Below, one piece after another: positions 7,185 to 12,809 of a stretch of DNA of 12,809 nt (position 1 is the stretch's first letter; every line of letters begins with the position of its first letter). The position numbers and the translations under genes were made by a program. Below the pieces are notes generated by a model. It was not told where the DNA came from. It worked only from the letters and a program-made list of their open reading frames with translations, and did not search any database. Source of the stretch: Actinomycetota bacterium (GTDB lineage Bacteria; Actinomycetota; Actinomycetes; Nanopelagicales; Nanopelagicaceae); NCBI GenBank assembly GCA_005787645.1, contig SYAM01000070.1, forward strand, positions 1 through 12,809, in the 5' to 3' direction.

Positions 7185-8297
7185 ATGATCATTGGTCTGC
7201 CTAAAGAGGTAAAGGCACAAGAATTTAGAGTGGCCCTGACGCCTAATGGCGCCGCTGAATTGGTAAAAAGTGGGCATGAAGTGGTTGTTGAAAAGAGCGC
7301 CGGTATGGGTGCAGGTTTTTCTGACGACGATTACAGAAATGCGGGCGCGCGAATTCTTGATCGCGCAGCGCGAGTCTGGGACGAAGGCGAAATAATTGTG
7401 AAGGTAAAAGAACCATTACCAGCGGAGTTTTCTTTAATGAGTAAGGGGCAATTGCTTTTTACATATCTTCACCTCGCCGCTTCCCGAAGCTGTACTGATG
7501 GGTTGTTACAGAGCGGAACTACCAGCATTGCATATGAAACTGTCACCGTTAATGGCCAACTCCCGTTACTTGCCCCAATGAGTGAAGTAGCTGGGCGACT
7601 TGCACCGCAGGTGGGTGCGCACGCGCTACAGAAAGCTTCTGGAGGTAGTGGTGTCCTTCTGGGTGGGGTACCTGGAGTACGACCTGGTCGAGTGCTGGTT
7701 CTTGGCGGTGGCGTTGCAGGAACGGAAGCGGCGCGAATTGCTCATGGCATGGGGGCGCATATTCAGATCGTGGATAGAAATATCGCGAGATTGAAAGAAC
7801 TGGAAGAGATGTTTGCTGGAAATATCGAGACCATCTATTCGACAAGTGGCGCAATAGCGGAATTAGCTGTTGAAGCAGATTTAATCATTGGAGCAGTATT
7901 GATTCGGGGAGATAAGGCTCCAAAATTGATTTCCAATTCGCTCGTAGCGAAGATGAAACCAGGCAGTGTCCTGGTGGATATCGCCATCGACCAGGGGGGA
8001 TGCTTCGAGGATTCCCAGCCCACTACCCACGCCGCACCAACCTATTCGGTTCATAACACTCTCTTTTACTGTGTAGCAAATATGCCCGGAGCAGTGCCGC
8101 GCACATCTACCCTTGCGCTGACCAACGCCACTCTGCCTTACCTTATGCAGTTGGCTAATTTAGGTTGGTTAGAAGCAGTCAGGCAGAGTCCTGCACTTCA
8201 AGCAGGCTTCAGCACGCATGAAGGTGCGCTCTTCTCACCAGAAGTGGGGCGCGCCCTGGGTTTGCCCGTTCGAGATATCCATGAACTTGCGTCCTGA
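7185..8297 (+). CDS. ald: Alanine dehydrogenase
   Basis: This encodes 370 residues, the usual length. The enzyme reversibly deaminates L-alanine to pyruvate and ammonia with NAD. Residues fall at the canonical numbering: R15 (FRVALTP), the substrate-binding K75 (IVKVKEPLP), the catalytic H96 (YLHLAA), the NAD-binding GGGVAG at 174-179, the ribose-binding D197 and the second catalytic aspartate near D269 (DIAIDQGG). This separates it from transhydrogenase PntA, which shares the fold but is longer. It sits between pyrG and xerD, where other actinobacteria often carry a NUDIX hydrolase, so it is an insertion into an otherwise conserved order. The 3' end overlaps the xerD start by 17 bases. Confidence 0.94.
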   Translation: MIIGLPKEVKAQEFRVALTPNGAAELVKSGHEVVVEKSAGMGAGFSDDDYRNAGARILDRAARVWDEGEIIVKVKEPLPAEFSLMSKGQLLFTYLHLAASRSCTDGLLQSGTTSIAYETVTVNGQLPLLAPMSEVAGRLAPQVGAHALQKASGGSGVLLGGVPGVRPGRVLVLGGGVAGTEAARIAHGMGAHIQIVDRNIARLKELEEMFAGNIETIYSTSGAIAELAVEADLIIGAVLIRGDKAPKLISNSLVAKMKPGSVLVDIAIDQGGCFEDSQPTTHAAPTYSVHNTLFYCVANMPGAVPRTSTLALTNATLPYLMQLANLGWLEAVRQSPALQAGFSTHEGALFSPEVGRALGLPVRDIHELAS

Positions 8298-9189
8298 TGT
8301 CGAGTTATTTTTAGATCACCTGACGGTCGAGCGCGGGCTCTCTCGAAATACATTGTTGGCCTATCGCCGCGACATAACCCGATATTGCGAGTTCCTTGAA
8401 GGACGCGGAAAAGAAGTTGCTCAAGCAAGTGAGAGTGATATCGAGGATTTTCTCAGCCATCTTAGAAGTGGGGATGGTAAACACTCACCGCTATCTGTCT
8501 CATCATCAGCGCGATCGATCATCGCGCTCCGCGGTTTTCATAAGTTTTACGCCCGAGAACATTCGCAGGTCGACCCGGCCGCCCAAGTTCATCCACCAAC
8601 GCAGGCAAGGCGCTTGCCAAAAGCCCTAAGTGTCGCGGAAGTAGAGGCAATGATTTCAGGAGCTGGAGATGGTTCTACTGCCCAATCGTTAAGGGATCGC
8701 GCTCTCATCGAATTGCTTTATGCAACCGGGGCTAGAGTGAGCGAAATTGTAAATCTAGATATCGATCAGATACGAAAACCACTGACTTCGCTCCGACTTT
8801 TTGGCAAGGGTGGTAAAGAACGGGTTGTCCCAGTTGGAACTTTTGCAGGTGAGGCGGTAGATGCCTACGCAGTTCGTGGTCGACCTGCATTGAAGGCGGG
8901 GAAAAGTGAAAGGAAGTTCTTCCTCAATATGCGAGGCGGTGGGTTATCTCGACAGAGTGCATGGGAAATCGTGCGCAACGCAGCTATTAGAGGTGGTGTG
9001 ACTACCGAGTTGAGCCCGCACTCCCTTCGACATTCATTTGCAACGCACTTGCTGGACGGAGGGGCTGATATCCGAACCGTTCAAGAACTACTCGGCCACG
9101 CCAGCGTAGCAACGACACAGATCTACACCTTGGTGACAATCGACCGGTTGCGCGAGGTGTACCTGCTCGCTCATCCGCGAGCCCGGTAG
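8281..9189 (+). CDS. xerD: Site-specific tyrosine recombinase XerD
   Basis: This encodes 302 residues from ATG 8281. An upstream in-frame ATG at 8218 would add 21 residues with no family resemblance, lying inside ald. The N-terminal SAM-like core-binding domain starts with FLDHLTVERGLSRNTLLAYR. The catalytic domain has the full set R152 (ATGARVSE), K176 (FGKGGKE), H247 and R250 (SPHSLRHSF), H273 (LLGHAS) and the nucleophile Y282 (TQIYT). It resolves chromosome dimers at dif. XerC and XerD are hard to separate by motif; XerD is chosen for the position before the parA-like/scpAB cluster and for the C-terminal HPRA ending. The ribosome binding site is weak, so coupling to ald is likely. Confidence 0.92.
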   Translation: MNLRPDVELFLDHLTVERGLSRNTLLAYRRDITRYCEFLEGRGKEVAQASESDIEDFLSHLRSGDGKHSPLSVSSSARSIIALRGFHKFYAREHSQVDPAAQVHPPTQARRLPKALSVAEVEAMISGAGDGSTAQSLRDRALIELLYATGARVSEIVNLDIDQIRKPLTSLRLFGKGGKERVVPVGTFAGEAVDAYAVRGRPALKAGKSERKFFLNMRGGGLSRQSAWEIVRNAAIRGGVTTELSPHSLRHSFATHLLDGGADIRTVQELLGHASVATTQIYTLVTIDRLREVYLLAHPRAR

Positions 9190-9210
9190 TCAACAAGTAG
9201 GGGCGCTACC

Positions 9211-9225
9211 TCAACCCAGGGTTAA
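9211..9225 (+). repeat. Short dyad upstream of the parA-like promoter
   Basis: AACCC and GGGTT (9213-9217 and 9219-9223) form a compact inverted repeat around one central base, flanked by a T/A pair. It ends four bases before the proposed -35. It could be an operator. The loop is too small and there is no T run, so it is not a normal terminator. Confidence 0.35.
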
Positions 9226-9228
9226 TAG

Positions 9229-9258
9229 TTGCCTCTCTCAGGAATTGCCCCCTAGGCT
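9229..9258 (+). promoter_or_regulatory. Promoter of the parA-like/scpAB cluster
   Basis: A -35 TTGCCT (9229-9234) and a -10 TAGGCT (9253-9258) are separated by 18 bases. A predicted start is near A9265, which leaves a 22-base leader with the ribosome binding site AGAGAGG (9272-9278). This is the best two-box promoter in the window and marks a transcription unit beginning after xerD. Confidence 0.6.
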
Positions 9259-9286
9259 CCCGCTACCCAAAAGAGAGGTTTCTCGC

Positions 9287-10183
9287 TTGAGTGCTAAATC
9301 GACAAAAACCGCCCGCATTGACGATGATGTCGTCTCAGTGCATGAGCTGATGAAAGGGCGTTCAAAGAGCATTCCCGCAGCGAAGAAGATTGATCCCAAG
9401 GGAAAGCATGGTCCTGCGAAAACCATTGCAGTGGTCAATCAAAAAGGTGGCGTGGGAAAAACGACGACGACTATCAGCCTGGGAGCAAGTTTGGCTGAAT
9501 TGGGCCGTAAGGTTTTATTGGTGGATTTCGACCCACAAGGTTCGCTCTCCATCGGTCTGGGAGTGGTGACCGACGAGTTAGAAAGCTCCATATATAACCT
9601 TTTAATGGATAGAAATGCGCAAGTTGATGATGTTCTTCTCAAAACGAGCGTCCCTGGTATGGATTTGATTCCCAGCGACATCATGCTCTCTGGCGCTGAA
9701 ATTGGCTTGGTCAATGAAGTCGCAAGAGAGCAAACGTTGAAGCGGATTCTGGCCACTGTCGCACCTGATTACGACGTAATACTGATTGATTGTCAGCCCT
9801 CCTTGGGGCTACTTACGGTGAATGCACTGACCGCTGCAGATCTGGTCCTAGTGCCTCTGCAATGTGAATATTTCGCGTTACGTGGCTTCAAATTATTAAA
9901 GGAAATTACCTCCAAAATTCAAGAGCGCCTCAACCCTAATCTGAAGATCATTGGAATCGTGGCCACTATGTTTGAACGGACGGCACATAGCAAAGAGGTG
10001 CTCTCTCGGATTTATGAAGCTTTTCCTGAGCAAGTTTTCGACACAGTCATCTCGAAAACGGTTCGATTTAATGAAACAACGGCTGCTGGTGAGCCAATCA
10101 CCAATTACGCATCATCTTCGACGGGGGCAGCCGCTTACCGTCGACTAGCACGGGAAGTAATCGCCCGAGGAGGAACAGCATGA
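9287..10183 (+). CDS. ParA-like (Soj/PldP-type) ATPase
   Basis: This encodes 298 residues from TTG 9287, chosen because AGAGAGG lies eight bases upstream. An in-frame TTG at 9245 precedes the promoter -10 and is unlikely. Residues 1-45 are a polar, basic extension. The ParA deviant Walker A KGGVGKT is at 53-59, VDFDPQG follows at 79-85, and a Walker B-like strand is at YDVILIDCQPSLG. ParA ATPases dimerise on ATP, bind DNA and position cargo. This is the extra actinobacterial ParA that sits by scpAB and has no ParB gene beside it; the Corynebacterium relative is known as PldP and affects division site placement (from memory). Here it overlaps the next gene by four bases (ATGA), so the two products are probably made together. 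Confidence 0.92.
   Translation: MSAKSTKTARIDDDVVSVHELMKGRSKSIPAAKKIDPKGKHGPAKTIAVVNQKGGVGKTTTTISLGASLAELGRKVLLVDFDPQGSLSIGLGVVTDELESSIYNLLMDRNAQVDDVLLKTSVPGMDLIPSDIMLSGAEIGLVNEVAREQTLKRILATVAPDYDVILIDCQPSLGLLTVNALTAADLVLVPLQCEYFALRGFKLLKEITSKIQERLNPNLKIIGIVATMFERTAHSKEVLSRIYEAFPEQVFDTVISKTVRFNETTAAGEPITNYASSSTGAAAYRRLAREVIARGGTA
10167..10174 (+). promoter_or_regulatory. Strong ribosome binding site of the RHH gene
   Basis: GAGGAGGA is a near-ideal Shine-Dalgarno sequence five bases before ATG 10180, inside the end of the parA-like gene. It is one of the strongest such sites in the window, which suggests that the small protein is made in amounts at least equal to the ATPase. Confidence 0.7.
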
Positions 10184-10590
10184 GTCGACGAGTGAGCCTG
10201 CCAGGAGCCGAAGAATTATTTCGGACCACATCTGCAACGCTTTCAGCAGTTCCCGCACCCGTTCCGGAGCGTGAGGGGGAGAGCAAGGCGCCAAATTCCG
10301 CTCCGCCCCGAACTGACAAACCCGCCCCTGTTCGTACAACTGCGCGACGACGCGTCTCTCGAAGTGCGAGTGCGCCCTCGGGACGCGAGCGCCATGAAGA
10401 GAAGATAACCGTCTATCTCTCGCCAGAAGAGCTCTTTGATTTGGAGCAGGCACGCCTTACTCTCCGCGGAGATATGGGGTTAGCGGTCGATCGAGGACGA
10501 ATCGTCCGCGAAGCGGTAGCGGTAGTAGTGGCTGATCTCGAGGCAAAAGGAGAGTCGAGCATCCTGGCTCGCAGACTCCGCGGACAGTAA
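10180..10590 (+). CDS. Probable ribbon-helix-helix partner of the ParA-like ATPase
   Basis: This encodes 136 residues of no assigned function. It starts with a short conserved-looking motif, SRRVSLPGAEELFR (residues 2-15). A disordered Pro/Ala/Arg-rich linker (16-68) follows, with the basic patch ARRRVSR near 55-61. The C-terminal part has a strand EKITVYL (74-80), a helix at about 82-96, a loop and a second helix at about 104-122 (DRGRIVREAVAVVVADLE), which is the strand-helix-helix order of RHH DNA-binding proteins. Similar proteins lie between the parA-like gene and scpA in other actinobacteria such as Streptomyces (from memory). In plasmid systems an RHH protein with a flexible basic N-terminus (ParG, omega) binds the centromere and stimulates ParA. 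The same role here is an inference. The C-terminal tail RRLRG is also basic. Confidence 0.8.
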   Translation: MSRRVSLPGAEELFRTTSATLSAVPAPVPEREGESKAPNSAPPRTDKPAPVRTTARRRVSRSASAPSGRERHEEKITVYLSPEELFDLEQARLTLRGDMGLAVDRGRIVREAVAVVVADLEAKGESSILARRLRGQ

Positions 10591-10595
10591 TCCGA

Positions 10596-10601
10596 TAGCG
10601 T
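10596..10601 (+). promoter_or_regulatory. Possible leaderless -10 element of scpA
   Basis: TAGCGT fits TANNNT and ends six bases before ATG 10608, so a transcript would begin on the A of the ATG. There is no recognisable ribosome binding site for scpA. No clear -35 is present. It may be an internal promoter that adds scpAB transcription. Confidence 0.4.
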
Positions 10602-10607
10602 GTGCAT

Positions 10608-11483
10608 ATGATTGGCACTCAAGATAGCCGAGGGGAAGTTCCTCATAGCGAGGAGCGAATCCCTGGATTTTCTGTTCGTTTGGCCAATTTTGAAGGGCCT
10701 TTTGATCTTCTTCTCCAATTAATCGCCCGCCACAAAATGGATGTCACCGAGGTGGCTTTGAGCGCGGTCACCGACGAGTACATCTTGCATATCAAGGCGA
10801 TGGAGGGGCAGTGGCGCCTCGATGAGGCAACTGAATTCTTAGTGGTGGCAGCAACGCTGCTCGACCTCAAAGCGGCGAGATTGCTCCCCTCAGGTGAGAT
10901 CGATGACGAAGAAGATTTGGCGCTCTTGGAGGCTCGGGACCTTCTCTTCGCTCGTTTACTCCAGTACAAGGCGTATAAGGAGATTGCAGCAACATTCCAG
11001 GAGTGGATAGAGAGCGAAACAAAGCGTCACCCCCGAATGGTGGCGTTAGACCCGAAACTGGCAGCGCTCCTGCCTGAGGTTCTTATCGGTGTCGGTGCCG
11101 AACGGTTCGGCCTCATCGCAACTCGAGCGCTAACTCCAAAAACCCCGCCAGTTTTCAGTATTTCGCACCTTCATAGCCCAACCGTGAGCGTCCGCGAGGA
11201 GGCACAGCATGTAGTGGCTCATTTACGGAGAGTTGGGACCGCTACCTTCCGCGCCTTAACTGCAGATGCCGAACATACCTTGGTAGTCGTCGCTCGATTC
11301 CTCGCACTTTTGGAGCTATGTAAAGAGGGCGTCCTTCATTTTGATCAGGTAACGCCTTTGGGCGATCTCCAGATACGCTGGATTGGCAGCGCCGAGGGAG
11401 AGGTCGCTGTGACAGATGAATTTGATCTTCCACCCGTGCTCGAAGAGCGCGTTGAGAATCCTGTAAAGGGAGAGGATCTATAA
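10608..11483 (+). CDS. scpA: Segregation and condensation protein A (kleisin)
   Basis: This encodes 291 residues from ATG 10608; a GTG at 10602 is also in frame but overlaps the spacer of the proposed promoter. ScpA is the kleisin that bridges the two SMC heads and compacts the chromosome with ScpB. The family N-terminus FEGPFDLLLQLIARHKMDV is clear at about 29-47, followed by the helical SMC-neck-binding region. A charged middle follows, and a C-terminal winged-helix segment (VVARFLALLELCKEG, then FDQVTPLGDLQIRW) binds the SMC cap. The length is near the usual 250-290. scpB begins four bases after its stop. Confidence 0.94.
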   Translation: MIGTQDSRGEVPHSEERIPGFSVRLANFEGPFDLLLQLIARHKMDVTEVALSAVTDEYILHIKAMEGQWRLDEATEFLVVAATLLDLKAARLLPSGEIDDEEDLALLEARDLLFARLLQYKAYKEIAATFQEWIESETKRHPRMVALDPKLAALLPEVLIGVGAERFGLIATRALTPKTPPVFSISHLHSPTVSVREEAQHVVAHLRRVGTATFRALTADAEHTLVVVARFLALLELCKEGVLHFDQVTPLGDLQIRWIGSAEGEVAVTDEFDLPPVLEERVENPVKGEDL

Positions 11484-11487
11484 AACG

Positions 11488-12045
11488 ATGGCAGATCGAA
11501 TGATCGAACGATCACTGGAGGCCATCTTGATGGTGGTCGATGAACCGGTAACAGAATTACTCCTGGCTCAAGTGCTGGAGGTACCCACCGATGAGATTCG
11601 CACCCGATTGCGCGCCCTTGCTGCTAGTTACACCTCCCAGGAGCGGGGTTTTGAATTGCGAGAGGTTGCAGGAGGGTGGCGCTTCTACAGCCATCCGGAG
11701 GCATCCAGCGCTGTTGAACGCTTCGTTTTAGAAGGACAGCAGGCGAAACTTACGCAAGCAGCGCTAGAGACTTTGGCGGTTATTGCCTATCGGCAACCAG
11801 TCTCCCGCGCTCGCGTCTCAGCCATCCGTGGCGTGAATGTAGAAGCGGTCATGAAAACATTAGTCAATCGAGGACTCGTAGAAGAGGCCGGTTTCGAGGG
11901 AGAATCTGGTGCGATCTTGTATCAAACTACCGGATACTTCTTGGAACGAATTGGAGTAGCGTCGCTAGCAGATCTTCCAGAATTAGCTCCGCATCTTCCA
12001 AATATCGACGCCCTTGATTCGGTGTTGGATACTCTCACTGATTAA
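11488..12045 (+). CDS. scpB: Segregation and condensation protein B
   Basis: This encodes 185 residues, typical length. ScpB dimerises and binds the middle of ScpA in the SMC-ScpAB complex. Two winged-helix domains are visible. The first runs over about 1-80, from RSLEAILMVVDEPVTELLLA to LREVAGGWRFYSHP. The second has the hallmark QAALETLAVIAYRQPVSRA, then IRGVNVEAVMKTLVNRGLV, ending with YQTTGYFLERIGVASLADLP. GGGAGAGG at 11468-11475 lies upstream of the ATG at a slightly long distance. An in-frame ATG at 11500 is an alternative. It forms a unit with scpA. Confidence 0.95.
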   Translation: MADRMIERSLEAILMVVDEPVTELLLAQVLEVPTDEIRTRLRALAASYTSQERGFELREVAGGWRFYSHPEASSAVERFVLEGQQAKLTQAALETLAVIAYRQPVSRARVSAIRGVNVEAVMKTLVNRGLVEEAGFEGESGAILYQTTGYFLERIGVASLADLPELAPHLPNIDALDSVLDTLTD

Positions 12046-12063
12046 GGCGCATTGAGAGCCTGA

Positions 12064-12094
12064 TTAGACCGGGTCCCAATGGGACCTCTAGGCT
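12064..12094 (+). promoter_or_regulatory. Promoter of rluB, probably leaderless
   Basis: A -10 TAGGCT (12089-12094) ends eight bases before ATG 12103, as in pyrG. A weak -35, TTAGAC (12064-12069), gives a 19-base spacer. The same hexamer TAGGCT occurs before the parA-like gene. No ribosome binding site lies in the gap CTCCTCCGCT. Transcription would start at or near the ATG. Confidence 0.5.
12072..12086 (+). repeat. Perfect 6-bp inverted repeat inside the rluB promoter spacer
   Basis: GGTCCC, AAT, GGGACC make a perfect palindrome with a three-base centre. It lies between the proposed -35 and -10 of rluB. A bound regulator there would block polymerase. It could instead be a weak terminator hairpin for scpB, but it lacks a T run. 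Confidence 0.55.
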
Positions 12095-12102
12095 CCTCCG
12101 CT

Positions 12103-12809
12103 ATGGAGATACGACTACAGAAGGTTCTCGCTGATGCGGGAGTAGCAAGCCGCCGTAAGGCCGAAGAGATGATTCTCGATGGCCGCGTAGTCGTTGATGG
12201 GAAGGTTAGTCGAACGCTTGGTGCGAAGGTAGATCCTGAAAAGTCTGAAGTTGTAGTTGATGGTGAGATAATCACTACAGTAAAGACCAAGATTTATCTT
12301 GCACTCAATAAACCTAGAGGGATTTTATCTACCCTCTCAGACCCAGACAATAGGCCGCATTTAGGTGACCTTCTCAGAGATCGAAACGAGAGGCTCTTCC
12401 ATGTTGGTCGGTTAGATAAGGAATCTGAAGGGTTGCTTCTCTTGACCAACGACGGTGATCTCGCCCATCGCGCCACCCATCCTTCCTTCTCCCTGCCGAA
12501 GAATTACCTGATGGAGATAAAGGGCAATGTCGATAGGGAGGTGGCCGAGGCTTTTCGGTGGGGTATCGAGCTCGATGATGGAATGGCAAAAGTCGATAAA
12601 TTAATTGTTCTGCCAGGGCAATCGGGAAGAACCCTTTTTGATGTGGTAATCCACGATGGTCGAAATCAGATTTTGCGAAGAATGGCCGCTGCCAAAGAGT
12701 TGGTAGTAGAGCGCCTCATCCGAATCGGAATGGGTCCGATTAAGTTGGGGGAACTTACGCCAGGGAAGTGGCGTGAGATCAAAGGAGCCGAGTTAATATC
12801 TTTACAAAA
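12103..12809 (+). CDS. rluB: 23S rRNA pseudouridine synthase RluB-type (3' end cut by window)
   Basis: 235 complete codons are present and the frame is open at the window edge, so only the last few residues are probably missing. Residues 1-60 are an S4 RNA-binding domain (IRLQKVLADAGVASRRKAEE). The catalytic domain of the RsuA/RluB/E/F family has the nucleophile D105 in GRLDKESEG, then LLLLTNDG, LPKNY and the GRNQILRRM motif. The family modifies uridines in 23S rRNA (RluB at 2605) or 16S rRNA (RsuA at 516); scpB-linked members are usually RluB-type. An in-frame ATG at 12079 would add eight residues but lies before the -10, so 12103 is preferred. Confidence 0.92.
   Translation, partial: MEIRLQKVLADAGVASRRKAEEMILDGRVVVDGKVSRTLGAKVDPEKSEVVVDGEIITTVKTKIYLALNKPRGILSTLSDPDNRPHLGDLLRDRNERLFHVGRLDKESEGLLLLTNDGDLAHRATHPSFSLPKNYLMEIKGNVDREVAEAFRWGIELDDGMAKVDKLIVLPGQSGRTLFDVVIHDGRNQILRRMAAAKELVVERLIRIGMGPIKLGELTPGKWREIKGAELISLQ

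Noticed and set aside
8218..8280. N-terminal extension of xerD from ATG 8218.
   Set aside because: These codons lie inside ald in another frame and have no resemblance to the XerD N-terminus, which starts right after ATG 8281.
9245..9286. Upstream TTG start for the parA-like gene.
   Set aside because: It lies before the proposed -10 TAGGCT, has no ribosome binding site, and encodes a Pro/Arg stretch. TTG 9287 has AGAGAGG at good spacing.
9190..9286. Possible parS site for ParB near the ParA-like gene.
   Set aside because: No copy of the 16-bp parS palindrome was seen by eye here or near scpAB, and no parB gene is present in the window.
12046..12102. Intrinsic terminator after scpB.
   Set aside because: The only hairpin (12072-12086) has no T run after it and overlaps the rluB promoter, so an operator is the better reading.

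Overview
The window reads as a continuous block of actinobacterial core genome of moderate GC. All genes are on the + strand and tightly packed. It opens on the 3' end of a 5S rRNA gene with its terminator, so an rRNA operon lies immediately upstream. It closes inside the last codons of a RluB-type pseudouridine synthase gene. The order TPR protein, small proteins, tlyA, nadK, recN, pyrG, xerD, parA-like, scpA, scpB, rluB is, from memory, the Actinobacteria order (compare the tlyA to rluB stretch of Mycobacterium tuberculosis). Tiny intergenic gaps, 4-bp start/stop overlaps and possible leaderless promoters suggest a streamlined genome, perhaps a free-living aquatic lineage. That placement is an inference; the species cannot be read from the sequence.

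Layout. Positions 1-100 hold the 5S rRNA end and a strong intrinsic terminator. Positions 132-1418 hold a TPR-repeat protein with a disordered Ser/Arg/Lys-rich N-terminus and a short SSB-like OB-fold protein. Positions 1496-5461 look like one operon: a phasin-like coiled-coil protein with a histone H1-like lysine tail, a 48-residue conserved small protein, tlyA (rRNA 2'-O-methyltransferase), nadK (NAD kinase) and recN (SMC-like DNA repair ATPase). Positions 5513-9189 hold pyrG (CTP synthase), ald (alanine dehydrogenase) and xerD (tyrosine recombinase). Positions 9287-12045 hold a chromosome-organisation cassette: a ParA-like ATPase, a probable ribbon-helix-helix protein, and the condensin subunits ScpA and ScpB. 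rluB follows behind its own promoter.

How the genes fit together. Two themes alternate: chromosome maintenance (recN, xerD, parA-like, the RHH protein, scpA, scpB, possibly the SSB-like and lysine-tail proteins) and ribosome or nucleotide metabolism (tlyA, rluB, nadK, pyrG). The most interesting element is the 136-residue protein at 10180-10590. It is translationally coupled to the ParA-like ATPase, carries a C-terminal RHH-like fold and a basic disordered N-terminus, and sits directly upstream of scpAB. That is the architecture of a ParA partner of the ParG/omega type, here placed beside condensin genes. A set of TANNNT -10 elements 6-8 nt before start codons suggests leaderless transcription of pyrG, scpA and rluB.
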